In this document: positions 1-9,222 of the stretch, piece after piece
Position numbering within the stretch: position 1 is the stretch's first letter
How the letters are laid out: every line of letters starts with the position of its first letter
NCBI RefSeq assembly: GCF_017569225.1
Contig: NZ_CP071868.1
Location: forward strand, 3,410,001-3,474,000
Direction: 5' to 3'
DNA: 64,000 bases
From: Pengzhenrongella sicca
Lineage (GTDB): Bacteria; Actinomycetota; Actinomycetes; Actinomycetales; Cellulomonadaceae
Notes under the pieces: generated by a model
The model's database searches: none
Told to the model about the DNA's origin: nothing
What the model saw: the letters and a program-made list of their open reading frames with translations, nothing else
Program-made: the position numbers and the translations under genes

Positions 1-341
1 AGCACGCCGCGGCTATAGAAGTCCTGCCCGCGCAGCACCGCGAGCACGGCGATGAGCACGACGAACTTCCCGAGCCAGGCTCCCAGCACGACCGCCGCCA
101 TCTTCGTCGGCGACGACCCCGAAGTCACCAGCATCGACACGACAGTCGTGCCCGAGAACACCAGCGCGAGCCCGACGCCGATCAGCGCGCCCCACACCCC
201 GGGCGTGCCCGCGACGGCGTACCCGACCCCCACCCCGAGCACGGTCAGGGCGGCGAGCAGGGCGAGCATCCCGCGCAGGGCGGCCCGGAAGACCCCGTCG
301 ACCGGATCGGGGCGGGGCGCGGGTGCGCCGGCGGCTGTCAT
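1..341 (-). CDS. AtpI-like small membrane protein, N-terminal part
   Basis: The gene runs off the left edge, so only the first 113 codons are visible. The protein has a short Pro/Ala-rich head (MTAAGAPAPRPDPVDG) and then three hydrophobic segments, at about residues 22-42, 47-68 and 85-105, with a conserved-looking SPTKMAAVVLGAWLGKF stretch. That layout and its place directly after the wecA-type gene, where actinobacteria have the ATP synthase operon, suggest the small AtpI-like protein that precedes atpB. The ATG at 341 overlaps the stop of the upstream gene as ATGA, so translation is probably coupled. The AtpI assignment rests on topology and position, not on a diagnostic motif. Confidence 0.65.
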   Translation of the reverse strand, partial: MTAAGAPAPRPDPVDGVFRAALRGMLALLAALTVLGVGVGYAVAGTPGVWGALIGVGLALVFSGTTVVSMLVTSGSSPTKMAAVVLGAWLGKFVVLIAVLAVLRGQDFYSRGV

Positions 342-1519
342 GGGTGGGACCTCTCGTCGAGCGTGTGGCCGGCCGTCGAGGCCGCGCCTGCGGACTCGGC
401 GGTCTCGGCGGGCGGGATCGGGCTGGTGCTGCGCACGCGCGCGCGCAGCGGGCCGAGGGTAAGCAGGGTCGCGATGACGACGGCGACGCCGAGGATCACC
501 AGGACGGTCGTGGTCGACAGCGTGATGAGGCCGGCGGCGCCGAAAGCGAAGACCGCCGTCCACAGGTACATGATCACGACCGCGCGCTGGTGGGAGTGGC
601 CGAGCGCGAGCAGCCGGTGGTGCAGGTGCATGCGGTCGGGATGGAACGGCGACTTGCCCGCGCCGAGCCGCCGCACGACGGCCAGAGCCATGTCGAGGAG
701 CGGCAGCAGCAGGACGGCGACCGGCAGCACGATCGGGAGGAAGGCGGGGACGCGCTGCCGACCGGTGACGATGCCCGGGTCGATCTGGCCGGTGACCACG
801 ATCGCGGCGGCCGCGATCATCAGGCCGATCAGCATCGAACCCGAGTCGCCCATGAAGATCCGGGCCGGGTGGAAGTTGTGCGGCAGGAAGCCCAGGCACA
901 CGCCCACCAGCATGGCGATGACGAGCGTCGCGAGGTTGGACACGTCCGTCGGGCTGGCGGTGCGGGTGAGCAGGTAGGAGTAGATGAAGAACGCGCTGCC
1001 GCCGATGGCGATCATGCCCGCGGCGAGGCCGTCCAGGCCGTCGACGAAGTTCACCGCGTTCATCGCCACGACGATGGTTAGCACCGTGAGGAACAGCCAC
1101 AGCCGCGGCGACGCGATGAGCAGGACGCCGATCGGGAGCTGGTAGAGCACGACCCCGCTCCAGGCCATGTAGCCGGCCGCGAGCACCTGGCCGACGAGCT
1201 TGGTCATCCAGTCCAGGTCCCAGATGTCGTCCGCGACCCCGAGCAGGCAGACCATGGTCGCAGCGCCGAGGATCCCCCACACGCGGCGGGAGTCCTCGAA
1301 GACCCCGTCGAGGAAGGGGATCTGGCTGGCGACCACGAACGCGACCGCGAGCCCGGCGAGCATCGCGATGCCGCCCAGGCGCGGCGTCGGGACCGAGTGC
1401 ACGTCACGCGCCCGGACCGCCGTGATGGCGCCGGATCGCAGCGCGATCCACCGTGCGATCGGCGTCGTGACGTAGGTGATCGACGCCGCGATGAACAGGA
1501 CGAGCAGGTAGACCCTCAT
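338..1519 (-). CDS. wecA: Undecaprenyl-phosphate GlcNAc-1-phosphate transferase (WecA/TagO type)
   Basis: This is an integral membrane enzyme of 393 residues that transfers a sugar-1-phosphate from a UDP-sugar to undecaprenyl phosphate, the first lipid-linked step of cell-wall glycopolymer synthesis. The family signatures are all present: VADDIWDLDW with its Asp pair, NAVNFVDGLDGLAAG, FMGDSGSMLIG, and the HLHHRLL histidine motif near residue 300. About ten or eleven hydrophobic helices start right at the N-terminus (MRVYLLVLFIAAS). The ATG at 1519 overlaps the sua5 stop as ATGA, and its own stop overlaps the next start in the same way. The C-terminal tail of about 30 residues (TSPIPPAETAESAG) is polar and probably cytoplasmic. 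The exact sugar cannot be read from sequence; GlcNAc is the usual one. Confidence 0.9.
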   Translation of the reverse strand: MRVYLLVLFIAASITYVTTPIARWIALRSGAITAVRARDVHSVPTPRLGGIAMLAGLAVAFVVASQIPFLDGVFEDSRRVWGILGAATMVCLLGVADDIWDLDWMTKLVGQVLAAGYMAWSGVVLYQLPIGVLLIASPRLWLFLTVLTIVVAMNAVNFVDGLDGLAAGMIAIGGSAFFIYSYLLTRTASPTDVSNLATLVIAMLVGVCLGFLPHNFHPARIFMGDSGSMLIGLMIAAAAIVVTGQIDPGIVTGRQRVPAFLPIVLPVAVLLLPLLDMALAVVRRLGAGKSPFHPDRMHLHHRLLALGHSHQRAVVIMYLWTAVFAFGAAGLITLSTTTVLVILGVAVVIATLLTLGPLRARVRSTSPIPPAETAESAGAASTAGHTLDERSHP

Positions 1520-2181
1520 CCGGCGGCGCCCTCGGGGCCGTCGACCGGGGCGACCGCGCGCAGCGCCTCGACGTCGATCGCGCCCGCGCGCACGAGCCGC
1601 AGCCGGGCGCCGGTCGCGTCCACGATCGTCGACGCGACCCCGCCCGGCGCGGCGCCGCCGTCGAGGTACACCGCGATCGCGTCGCCGAGCTCGTCGAGCG
1701 CGCCCGCGGCCGCCAGGGCGGCCGGGTGGCCGGTGCGGTTGGCGCTCGAGACCGCCAGCGGGCCGGTGCGGCGCAGCAGCGCGAGCGCGGCCGGATGGTC
1801 GGGCATCCGGAGGGCGACCGTGCCGTGCGTCTCGCCCAGGTCCCACGCCAGCGACGGCTGCGCGCGGCAGATCACCGTGAGCCCGCCCGGCCAGAACGCC
1901 GCGACCAGGTCCCGCACGGCGGCGGGGACGTCCCTGGCCAGGCCGTCGAGCGTCCGCGCGTCGGGCACGAGCACGGGCGGCGGCTGCTGACGGCCGCGGC
2001 CCTTGGCGGCCAGCAGCGCCGCGACGGCGTCGGGGGCGAAGGCGTCCGCCGCCACGCCGTACACGGTGTCGGTCGGCAGGACGACGAGGCCGCCGCGGGA
2101 CAGCGCGTTGACGGCCTCGTCGAGCGCGGGCCCCCAGGTGTTGGGGTCCTGCATGTCCAGGAGTCGGTCCGGCGTGCTCAC
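1516..2181 (-). CDS. tsaC: Threonylcarbamoyl-AMP synthase (Sua5/YrdC/YwlC)
   Basis: The enzyme makes threonylcarbamoyl-AMP from threonine, bicarbonate and ATP for the t6A37 modification of ANN-decoding tRNAs. The 221-residue protein is a single YrdC domain without the extra C-terminal Sua5 domain. Visible motifs are VVLPTDTVYGVAADAF near the N-terminus, a basic AAKGRGRQQPPPVLV loop in place of the usual KxRxxxxP segment, and AVSSANRTG, the SxN substrate loop. I chose the GTG at 2181 because it overlaps the prmC stop as GTGA, matching every neighbour in this chain; an in-frame ATG at 2154 would remove nine residues. It sits between prmC and wecA, the usual actinobacterial place. Confidence 0.9.
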   Translation of the reverse strand: MSTPDRLLDMQDPNTWGPALDEAVNALSRGGLVVLPTDTVYGVAADAFAPDAVAALLAAKGRGRQQPPPVLVPDARTLDGLARDVPAAVRDLVAAFWPGGLTVICRAQPSLAWDLGETHGTVALRMPDHPAALALLRRTGPLAVSSANRTGHPAALAAAGALDELGDAIAVYLDGGAAPGGVASTIVDATGARLRLVRAGAIDVEALRAVAPVDGPEGAAG

Positions 2182-3110
2182 GACGGCGAGTGTTCCACGT
2201 CGAGGGCGGTCGCCGGGGGACGGCGGCCCGCGTCCGACCGGCGCGCCACGACCATGCGCGCGCGGCCGGTCAGGTCCGGCTGCGTCTCGGCGGGCCCGAA
2301 CAGGCCGGTCGCGTCGACCATCGCCCGCGCGGCGGCGTCCTGGACCTCGGCGTGCTCGAGCACGAGCAGGCCACCCGGCCGCAGCAGCCGCGCCGCGGCG
2401 GCGACGATCCCGCGCGGCACCTCCAGCCCGTCGGCGCCGAGCCCGTACAGCGCGACCGCGGGATCGTGCTCCGCGACCTCGGGGTCGACCGGCACCGCGC
2501 CCGGCGGGACGTACGGCGGGTTCGACACGACGACGTCGACCGTCCCGTCCAGCGCGGCGAGTGCCGTGCGGGCGTCTCCGCGGTGCAGCCGGACCCGGCC
2601 GGCCGACAGGGCCGCGACGTTGCGCTCGGCCCAGGCATGGGCGGCCGCGTCGAGCTCGACCGCGTGCACGAGCGCACCCGGCACCTCGTGCGCGACGGCG
2701 AGCGCGATCGCGCCCGAGCCGGTGCACAGGTCCACCACGAGCACCTGGTCGCCCGGCCGCGCGGCGGCCGCGTCGATCGCGACCTGAGCGACCTGCTCGG
2801 TCTCGGGCCGGGGCACGAACACGCCGGGGCCGACGGCGAGCTCGAGCCCGCGGAACGGCGCCGTCCCCGTGAGGTGCTGGAGCGGGATCCGGGCCGCGCG
2901 GCGGGCGACGAGCTCAGCGAACCCCGCGGGTGCGGGCCGGCCGAGGATCGCCGCGACCTGGACCTCGCCGCGCCCGATGCCCAGCAGGTGTGCGGCGAGC
3001 AGCTCGGCGTCGGCCCGCGGCGACGGCACCCCCGCGCTCGCGAGCGTCGCCTCGGCCGCGCGCAGCGCCGCCCCCAGGCCGGCGTCGGCCCCCGCAGGGC
3101 GGTCGCTCAC
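2178..3110 (-). CDS. prmC: Peptide chain release factor N5-glutamine methyltransferase
   Basis: PrmC methylates the glutamine of the GGQ motif in RF1 and RF2 using S-adenosylmethionine. The protein has 310 residues with an N-terminal helical substrate-binding domain (to about 85), then a Rossmann methyltransferase fold. The SAM loop is [15 protein letters not shown] and the catalytic motif is VSNPPYVPP, the NPPY signature of amide methyltransferases. VPRPETEQV marks the family-specific PRxET segment. The GTG at 3110 overlaps the stop of prfA as GTGA, so the methylase is translationally coupled to its own substrate gene. The C-terminus carries about 20 extra residues ([19 protein letters not shown]) with no recognisable role. 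Confidence 0.95.
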   Translation of the reverse strand: MSDRPAGADAGLGAALRAAEATLASAGVPSPRADAELLAAHLLGIGRGEVQVAAILGRPAPAGFAELVARRAARIPLQHLTGTAPFRGLELAVGPGVFVPRPETEQVAQVAIDAAAARPGDQVLVVDLCTGSGAIALAVAHEVPGALVHAVELDAAAHAWAERNVAALSAGRVRLHRGDARTALAALDGTVDVVVSNPPYVPPGAVPVDPEVAEHDPAVALYGLGADGLEVPRGIVAAAARLLRPGGLLVLEHAEVQDAAARAMVDATGLFGPAETQPDLTGRARMVVARRSDAGRRPPATALDVEHSPS

Positions 3111-4204
3111 GCGTCGGAGCCGGCCGCGGCGAGCTGCGCCGCCTCGTCGGCCTCGATCGCCGACCGCACGACCGGCTCGAGGTCGCCGTCGAGCACGGCA
3201 TCGAGGTTGTACGCCTTGTACCCGGTGCGGTGGTCCGCGATCCGGTTCTCGGGGTAGTTGTAGGTCCGGATCCGCTCCGAGCGGTCGACCGTGCGCACCT
3301 GGGAGCGCCGGACGACCGAGGCCGCCGCGGCTTCGGCCTCGGCGCGCGCGGCCAGGATGCGCGCCCGCAGCACGCGCATGCCCTGCTCGCGGTTCTGCAG
3401 CTGCGACTTCTCGTTCTGCATCGCCACGACGATGCCCGTGGGCAGGTGGGTGATGCGCACGGCCGAGTCGGTGGTGTTGACCGACTGCCCGCCGGGGCCG
3501 GAGGAGCGGTAGACGTCGATGCGCAGGTCGTTCTGGTCGATCTCGAGCTCGCCCGGGTCGTCGACCTCGGGGAAGACGAGCACGCCGGCCGCGGAGGTGT
3601 GGATGCGCCCCTGCGACTCGGTCACGGGCACGCGCTGAACCCGGTGCACGCCGCCCTCGTACTTCAACGAGGCGAACACGCCGGCCGCGGGATCGACCGG
3701 CCCGCTGCCGCGGTTCTTGAGCGCGACCTGCACGTCCTTGTAGCCGCCCAGGTCGGAGGGGGTGGACTCGATGATCTCGGTCTTCCAGCCGCGGCGCTCG
3801 GCATAGCGCAGGTACATGCGCAACAGGTCGGCCGCGAACAGCGCCGACTCGTCGCCGCCCTCGCCGGCCTTGATCTCGAGGATCACGTCGCGCGCGTCGT
3901 CGGGATCGCGCGGGATGAGCACGCGGCGCAGGCGCTCGGCGGCCTCCTCGGCGGCGGTGCGCAGCCCGGCGAGCTCGGCGGCGAACGACGCGTCCTCCTC
4001 GGCGATCTCGGTCGCGTCCGCGAGGTCCTGCGTGGCCTGGCGCCAGCCGCGGTACGCGGCGACGACCTGGCCGAGCTCGGCGTAGCGCCGCCCGAGCCGG
4101 CGCGCGCGACCCGCGTCCGCATGCACCGAGGGGTCGGACAGCTGCGTCTCGATCTCGGCATGCTCCGCGAGCAGCTGCTCAGCGGACCCGAAGTCCTCGC
4201 TCAT
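3107..4204 (-). CDS. prfA: Peptide chain release factor 1
   Basis: RF1 recognises UAA and UAG stop codons in the ribosomal A site and triggers peptide release. The 365-residue protein has the universal [17 protein letters not shown] segment with the GGQ catalytic loop at about residue 240. The upstream domain includes [17 protein letters not shown]. The tail [20 protein letters not shown] is a family signature. The start is ATG at 4204, preceded by the ribosome-binding sequence AGGAAGGTG. A strong hairpin separates this gene from rpmE, so the prfA transcript may start or be attenuated there. It opens the overlapped chain prfA-prmC-tsaC-wecA. Confidence 0.96.
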   Translation of the reverse strand: MSEDFGSAEQLLAEHAEIETQLSDPSVHADAGRARRLGRRYAELGQVVAAYRGWRQATQDLADATEIAEEDASFAAELAGLRTAAEEAAERLRRVLIPRDPDDARDVILEIKAGEGGDESALFAADLLRMYLRYAERRGWKTEIIESTPSDLGGYKDVQVALKNRGSGPVDPAAGVFASLKYEGGVHRVQRVPVTESQGRIHTSAAGVLVFPEVDDPGELEIDQNDLRIDVYRSSGPGGQSVNTTDSAVRITHLPTGIVVAMQNEKSQLQNREQGMRVLRARILAARAEAEAAAASVVRRSQVRTVDRSERIRTYNYPENRIADHRTGYKAYNLDAVLDGDLEPVVRSAIEADEAAQLAAAGSDA

Positions 4205-4246
4205 GACGCACCTTCCTGTGGCCTGCACCTGGAGCACACATGACAA

Positions 4247-4299
4247 CGCCGGTGGGCCCGGGGGCCGCCATGGAGGGCGGCGCCCCGGATCCACCGGCG
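4247..4299 (-). terminator. Hairpin between rpmE and prfA
   Basis: Arms CGCCGGTGG (4247-4255) and CCACCGGCG (4291-4299) pair perfectly over 9 bp. The loop holds a second GC stem (GGGGCCGCC against GGCGGCGCCCC). The hairpin lies 11 bases past the rpmE stop. There is no U-tract on the minus-strand transcript, so it may be a terminator of the GC-only actinobacterial kind or an attenuator before prfA. Confidence 0.5.
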
Positions 4300-4309
4300 C
4301 AAGGGGTCG

Positions 4310-4561
4310 CTAGCTCTCGGCTGCGACCGTCTCGTCAGCAGGCTTCGCGGCGACCTTCTTCTTGCCGTAACGGGCCTCGAAGCGGGCGACGCGGCCACCC
4401 GTGTCCAGGATCTTCTGCTTGCCCGTGTAGAACGGGTGGCAGGCGTTGCACACGTCGGCGCGGACGTCGCCGGACTTCTCGGTCGAGTGCGTCATGAACG
4501 TGTTGCCGCAGGTACAGGTGACCGTCGTCAGCACGTAGTCGGGATGAATGTCCTTCTTCAC
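4310..4561 (-). CDS. rpmE: 50S ribosomal protein L31, zinc-binding (C+) form
   Basis: L31 is a large-subunit protein that bridges to the small subunit. The 83-residue product begins [14 protein letters not shown] and carries the zinc ribbon as CTCG and, 20 residues on, [11 protein letters not shown], so this is the zinc-containing C+ paralogue. The GTG at 4561 is chosen because GAGGAG lies 6-7 bases before it and because the family starts MKxDIHP. After the ribosomal core the protein has a basic and acidic tail ([17 protein letters not shown]) that is longer than in E. coli but common in actinobacteria. Its position between rho and prfA is conserved in high-GC Gram-positives. Confidence 0.95.
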   Translation of the reverse strand: MKKDIHPDYVLTTVTCTCGNTFMTHSTEKSGDVRADVCNACHPFYTGKQKILDTGGRVARFEARYGKKKVAAKPADETVAAES

Positions 4562-4643
4562 GAAAATCTCCTCGGTAACTGCCCCGGGTCGCAGGCGCGG
4601 CGCGCGTACGTGAACCGGAGACCGGTGGAACATTGTGCCAGAA

Positions 4644-4676
4644 CCGCGCGCGGGCTGATTTTCTTCCCGCGCGCGG
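4644..4676 (-). terminator. Perfect 11-bp hairpin after rho
   Basis: CCGCGCGCGGG (4644-4654) pairs with CCCGCGCGCGG (4666-4676) around an 11-base loop, 35 bases past the rho stop and before rpmE. It is the strongest hairpin in the rho-rpmE gap and a plausible intrinsic terminator, although no run of U follows it on the minus strand. Confidence 0.55.
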
Positions 4677-4710
4677 CGTCTCGCGGTGGTGCGATCGGTC
4701 GGTACTGCGA

Positions 4711-6843
4711 TCAGTCCGTGCTGCTGCCGCGCTGGCCGGGGCCGGTCGGCGTGGTCTTCTGGACCTGCAGCAGGAACTCGACGTTGCTGCGCGTCTCGCG
4801 CAGCTTGCCCAGGAGCAGCTCGATCGACTGCTGCTGGTCGAGCGCGCTCATCACGCGGCGCAGCTTCCAGTTGATCTTGAGCTCGTCCGCCGGCACGAGG
4901 ATCTCCTCGCGGCGGGTGCCCGACGCGTCGACGTCCACGGCCGGGAAGATCCGCTTGTCCGCGAGCTGCCGGGAGAGCTTGAGCTCCATGTTCCCGGTGC
5001 CCTTGAACTCCTCGAAGATGACCTCGTCGGCCTTCGACCCCGTCTCGACCAGGGCGGTCGCCAGGATGGTCAGCGATCCCCCGTGCTCGATGTTGCGGGC
5101 CGCGCCGAAGAAGCGCTTGGGCGGGTACAGCGCGCTCGAGTCGACTCCACCGGACAGGATCCGGCCCGAGGCGGGCGCCGAGATGTTGTACGCGCGCCCG
5201 AGCCGGGTGATCGAGTCGAGCAGCACCACGACGTCCTGGCCCAGCTCGACCAGGCGCTTGGCACGCTCGATCGCGAGCTCGGCGACCGTGGTGTGATCGT
5301 CGGCGGGCCGGTCGAAGGTCGAGGCGATGACCTCGCCCTTGACCGTGCGCTGCATGTCGGTCACCTCTTCGGGGCGCTCGTCGACGAGCACGACCATGAG
5401 GTGGACCTCGGGGTTGTTCGTCGTGATCGCGTTGGCGATCGCCTGCAGCACAAGCGTCTTGCCCGCCTTGGGCGGGGAGACGATGAGCCCGCGCTGACCC
5501 TTGCCGATCGGCGAGACCAGGTCGATGACGCGGGTCGTCAGGATGTTCGGCTCGGTCTCCAGCCGCAGCCGGTCCTGCGGGTACAGCGGCGTGAGCTTGC
5601 CGAACTCGGCACGCCCGTGCGCCTGGTCGGGGCTACGGCCGTTGACGGAGTCAAGCCGGACGAGCGCGTTGAACTTGCTGTTGCGGCCGGCGTTCGGGTT
5701 GGGCACCTCGCCCTCGCGCGGCTGCCGGACGGCGCCGGTCACGGCGTCGCCCTTGCGCAGCCCGGACTTCTTGACCTGGCCCATGGCCACATACACGTCG
5801 TTGTCGCCCGGCAGGTAGCCGCTCGTGCGCACGAAGGCGTAGTTGTCCTTGATGTCGAGGATGCCGGCGACGGGCAGCAGCACGTCGTCGTCGTTCACCT
5901 CTACCTCTTCGTACCCCGTGAGGTCGCTGCCGGCGGGCCGGCCGCCGCGCGTCGTGCGCTTGCTGCGGTCGCGGTCGCGGTACCGATCGCGGCTGCGCCG
6001 ACGGCGGCCCCCGCGCTCGTCGTCGTCGTCCAGGACGTTCGCGGTGCCCGGGTTCTGCTGTCCCCGGCCGGCGCTCTGCCGCTGCTGGCCCGCCTGGCCC
6101 TGGCCGGCCTGCGGCTGCTGGCCGTTCTGGCCCTGGCCGCCGTGGCGCTGGCCATGGTCCTCGCCCGCGTCGGCCCCGGCGTCGTCGCCGTCGTCGTGGT
6201 TCTGGCCCTGGCCCTGGCCGACCCGGCCGGACCGGCGCGAGCCTCGCTCGGGCCGCTCGTTGATGACGATCCCGGCGGTCACGGAGTCGACCGCCTCGGA
6301 GGCGCGCGCGGCGCGGTCCCCCCGCGTCTCGGCGAGCGCGCGACGCACGTCGAGGTCGTGCGAGGCCGGGCGATCGCCGTGGCCGTTGGACTCGGCGCTC
6401 CGGGCCGGAGCCTCGCTCGCGGCGGCCTGCGACGCGGCGGCCTGCGACACGGCAGTGCTCGACGGGGCAGCGCTCGACGGGGCAGTGCTCGACGCGGCGG
6501 GCTCGGCGGCGCTGCGGGTGGCGCGGCGCGAGCGCGGGGCCCGCTCGGCGACCGGGGCAGTCACGGCCGGCGCGATCGCGACAGGCGCGGCGGCGGCCGG
6601 CGCGGCGGCGGCGGCGGTCGTCGTCGCGACGTCGCGACGAGCCTGCGCTGCGCCGCCGTTACGGCGGGACTTGATGGCGTCCACGAGGTCGCTCTTGCGC
6701 ATCTTGGACGTGCCCGGCACGCCCAGCTGCGCGGCGAGCGCCTGCAGCTCCGGCAGGCGCATCGCGGAGACCGCGGCGCTGCGGGCAGTTCCGCCAGCGG
6801 CGCCCGAGGCGCTACTCACGGCGGAATCGATAGTTTCAGTCAC
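4711..6843 (-). CDS. rho: Transcription termination factor Rho with long disordered insertion
   Basis: Rho is the hexameric RNA helicase that ends transcription. At 710 residues it is far longer than the 420 of E. coli. A short Rho_N helix bundle (residues about 27-64, [15 protein letters not shown]) is followed by some 230 residues of low complexity: Ala/Ser-rich, then Gly/Gln/Asn-rich, then Arg/Asp-rich ([17 protein letters not shown]). The RNA-binding cold-shock domain follows ([19 protein letters not shown]...[12 protein letters not shown]), then the ATPase with Walker A SPPKAGKT at about 455, Walker [17 protein letters not shown] and the [19 protein letters not shown] loop. The start is GTG at 6843 behind GGAAGGAT. 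Long insertions of this type are known in actinobacterial Rho proteins. The gene follows thrB, as usual in the group. Confidence 0.97.
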   Translation of the reverse strand: MTETIDSAVSSASGAAGGTARSAAVSAMRLPELQALAAQLGVPGTSKMRKSDLVDAIKSRRNGGAAQARRDVATTTAAAAAPAAAAPVAIAPAVTAPVAERAPRSRRATRSAAEPAASSTAPSSAAPSSTAVSQAAASQAAASEAPARSAESNGHGDRPASHDLDVRRALAETRGDRAARASEAVDSVTAGIVINERPERGSRRSGRVGQGQGQNHDDGDDAGADAGEDHGQRHGGQGQNGQQPQAGQGQAGQQRQSAGRGQQNPGTANVLDDDDERGGRRRRSRDRYRDRDRSKRTTRGGRPAGSDLTGYEEVEVNDDDVLLPVAGILDIKDNYAFVRTSGYLPGDNDVYVAMGQVKKSGLRKGDAVTGAVRQPREGEVPNPNAGRNSKFNALVRLDSVNGRSPDQAHGRAEFGKLTPLYPQDRLRLETEPNILTTRVIDLVSPIGKGQRGLIVSPPKAGKTLVLQAIANAITTNNPEVHLMVVLVDERPEEVTDMQRTVKGEVIASTFDRPADDHTTVAELAIERAKRLVELGQDVVVLLDSITRLGRAYNISAPASGRILSGGVDSSALYPPKRFFGAARNIEHGGSLTILATALVETGSKADEVIFEEFKGTGNMELKLSRQLADKRIFPAVDVDASGTRREEILVPADELKINWKLRRVMSALDQQQSIELLLGKLRETRSNVEFLLQVQKTTPTGPGQRGSSTD

Positions 6844-7205
6844 GAAGGATCCTTCCCCCTCGTCCGGCGGTCTGCAGGTGCACAGTGCGAACCGCGGTCG
6901 ACGTCCGACACCAGACGGCCGGATCGTTGCTCAAGCCATACGCCGGGAGTTCGCAGGAAGTTCGACGGCCCGGGGACATTGACGGTCTCGGACATCGAAA
7001 GCCACTGCGGCGTCGCAACACGTGGGCTGGATTGCCCCCAGTTCGGCCGCCGCGCGTCGATAGCGCGTACTCGGATCCAGGACCAGGAGGCGTCGTCATG
7101 TTACCACCGGGACACCCGCGTCTACTCGGCGCGCGGCGTGCCTTCACCCGAACGGGGCGTTTGCCCGTCCGCCCGCCACGTGCCCGCGAGCCGGCGACGC
7201 GCTCG
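6844..7205. other. Intergenic leader region upstream of rho, no gene seen
   Basis: These 362 bases lie between the thrB stop and the rho start. I see no convincing coding sequence. On the minus strand a TAACAT hexamer about 250 bases before rho (7099-7104) could be a -10 element, which would give rho a long untranslated leader, but no clear -35 accompanies it. Long leaders are common for rho because of autoregulation; that role is inference here. Confidence 0.35.
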
Positions 7206-8141
7206 TCAGCCGGCGACGCGCTCGACCCGGGCGCCGGCGTCGGCCACGCCCGGGAGGACGAGACGCCACCCTCCCATCACGCCCCCGAACGCTGCGTCGA
7301 TGGCCGCGTCGGCGTCGGTCGAGCCAGCGGGCCCGGGGCGCGCGAGCACCAGCACGGTCGGCCCCGCCCCGGAGACGACCGCGGCGACGCCGTTGGCGCG
7401 CAGGGCGTCGACCAGGGCGAGCGAGTCGGGCAGCACCGCGCGACGGTAGGACTGGTGCAGGCGGTCCTCGGTGGCCGGGAACAGCAGCTCGGGCCGGCGC
7501 GTCATCGCCTCGACCAGCAGCGCGGCGCGGCCGGCGCCGAACGCGGCGTCGGCGTGCGGCACGACGGGCGGCAGCACGCCGCGCGCGCGGGCCGTCGCGA
7601 GCCGGTTGCCGGGCACGAGCACGAGCGGCGTGACGTCGGGGTGCGGCTCGAACCGCACGGCGCGTGGGCCGTCCGCGTCGGTCCAGGCGATGGTCGCGCC
7701 GCCGAGGATCGCCGGCGCGGCGTTGTCGGGGTGCCCCTCGAGCTGCGTCGCGAGGCGGAGCGCGACGACGTCGTCGAGCGCGTCCGGATCGGCGATCAGC
7801 CCCCGCGCCGCGACGATCCCCGCGACGACGGCAGCGGCGGAGGACCCGAGCCCGCGTCCGTGCGGGATCCGGTTCGTGCACGTCAGGTGCAGGCCCGTCT
7901 GGGACGCGCCGACGTGATCGAGCGCGAGGCGCAGCGCGCGTACGACCAGGTGCTTCTCGTCGGTCGGCACCTCGCCGGCCCCTTCGCCGACGACGTCGAC
8001 GACGACGTCGGCCGACCCGAGCGCTCGCACGTCGAGGTCGTCGTAGAGCCCCAGCGCCAGGCCGAGCGAGTCGAAGCCCGGCCCGAGGTTGGCGCTCGTC
8101 GCGGGGACCCGGACCCGGACGTGGTCGCAGCCGAGCCTCAT
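7206..8141 (-). CDS. thrB: Homoserine kinase
   Basis: ThrB phosphorylates homoserine with ATP, the step before threonine synthase. The 311-residue GHMP-family protein has the N-terminal VRVPATSANLGPGFDSLGLAL, the ATP loop IPHGRGLGSSAAAVVAG and the C-terminal VVSGAGPTVLVLA glycine-rich motif. LEGHPDNAAPAILGG is the homoserine kinase signature. The ATG at 8141 lies 10 bases after the thrC stop, so thrB is the last gene of hom-thrC-thrB. The whole threonine branch is encoded together, with rho next in line on the same strand after a 362-base gap. Confidence 0.96.
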   Translation of the reverse strand: MRLGCDHVRVRVPATSANLGPGFDSLGLALGLYDDLDVRALGSADVVVDVVGEGAGEVPTDEKHLVVRALRLALDHVGASQTGLHLTCTNRIPHGRGLGSSAAAVVAGIVAARGLIADPDALDDVVALRLATQLEGHPDNAAPAILGGATIAWTDADGPRAVRFEPHPDVTPLVLVPGNRLATARARGVLPPVVPHADAAFGAGRAALLVEAMTRRPELLFPATEDRLHQSYRRAVLPDSLALVDALRANGVAAVVSGAGPTVLVLARPGPAGSTDADAAIDAAFGGVMGGWRLVLPGVADAGARVERVAG

Positions 8142-8151
8142 GACGGCGCGC

Positions 8152-9222
8152 TCAGCCGATCTCGAGCGCGTCGGCGATAGAGACGACGTCGGCGCTGATG
8201 CGCACCGGGGTGATCTCGGCGCCGTCGGCGGTGCGCAGCGCCCACTGGGGGTCCTTGAGCCCGTGCCCCGTGACGGTCACGACGATGCTCGCACCCGCGG
8301 GCACGCGGCCGGCGCGCGCGAGCTTGAGGATGCCCGCGACGCCCGCCGCGGACGCCGGCTCGACGAAGACGCCGACGTCGCGCGAGAGGATCCGGTGGGC
8401 GGCGAGGATCTCCTCGTCGGTCACGGCCTCGATGAGGCCGCCCGAGGCGTCGCGTGCGTGCTCGGCCTGCGTCCACGAGGCGGGGTTTCCGATCCGGATC
8501 GCGGTGGCGATCGTCTCGGGGTCGCTGATGGGGTGGCCGGCCACGATCGGCGCGGCGCCGGCCGCCTGGAAGCCCCACATCATCGGCCGCCGCGTGGCGG
8601 GGCCGGACTCGAGGTACTCGGAGTAGCCCTGCCAATACGCCGTGATGTTGCCGGCGTTGCCCACGGGGAGCGCGTGGATGTCGGGCGCGTCCCCGAGCGC
8701 GTCCACGACCTCGAACGCCCCCGTCTTCTGCCCCTCGATCCGGTCGGGGTTGACCGAGTTCACGAGCTCGACGGGGTAGCTCTCGGCGAGCTTGCGCGCG
8801 GCGATCAGGCAGTCGTCGAAGTTGCCGTCGACCTGCAGCAGCTTCGCGCCGTGCGCGATCGCCTGGCTGAGCTTGCCCATCGCGATCTTGCCGTCCGGCA
8901 CGAGCACGGCGCACACCATCCCGGCGGCGGCGGCGTAGGCGGCCGCGGAGGCCGACGTGTTGCCGGTCGAGGCGCAGATGACGAGCTTCGCGCCGCGGCC
9001 GGCGGCCGCGGAGACGGCCGTCGTCATGCCGCGGTCCTTGAACGAGCCGGTCGGGTTCATCCCCTCGACCTTGAGGTGCACCTGTGCCCCCGTGAGCTCC
9101 GAGAGCGCCGGCGCGGCGACGAGCGGCGTGCCGCCCTCGCCGAGCGTGATGATGCGCTCACGCACGTGCGCCGGCAGGCGCTCGGCGTACTCGGCAATGA
9201 CTCCGCGCCACTGGTGGGCCAT
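8152..9222 (-). CDS. thrC: Threonine synthase
   Basis: This PLP enzyme converts O-phosphohomoserine to threonine and phosphate. The 356-residue protein is of the short (class II fold, tryptophan synthase beta-like) type found in actinobacteria. The PLP lysine is in [16 protein letters not shown] at about residue 60, the phosphate loop is [14 protein letters not shown], and [16 protein letters not shown] follows the lysine. The ATG at 9222 shares one base with the hom stop (TGATG), which couples the two genes. No regulatory N-terminal SAM-binding domain is present, unlike plant threonine synthases. Confidence 0.96.
   Translation of the reverse strand: MAHQWRGVIAEYAERLPAHVRERIITLGEGGTPLVAAPALSELTGAQVHLKVEGMNPTGSFKDRGMTTAVSAAAGRGAKLVICASTGNTSASAAAYAAAAGMVCAVLVPDGKIAMGKLSQAIAHGAKLLQVDGNFDDCLIAARKLAESYPVELVNSVNPDRIEGQKTGAFEVVDALGDAPDIHALPVGNAGNITAYWQGYSEYLESGPATRRPMMWGFQAAGAAPIVAGHPISDPETIATAIRIGNPASWTQAEHARDASGGLIEAVTDEEILAAHRILSRDVGVFVEPASAAGVAGILKLARAGRVPAGASIVVTVTGHGLKDPQWALRTADGAEITPVRISADVVSIADALEIG

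Noticed and set aside
6844-7205. Riboswitch or known leader RNA before rho
   Set aside because: No recognisable conserved riboswitch core was seen; only a weak -10 candidate.
4633-7449. 938-codon open frame on the plus strand across rho
   Set aside because: It is an antisense shadow of rho caused by high G+C; it lacks motifs and would overlap three real genes.
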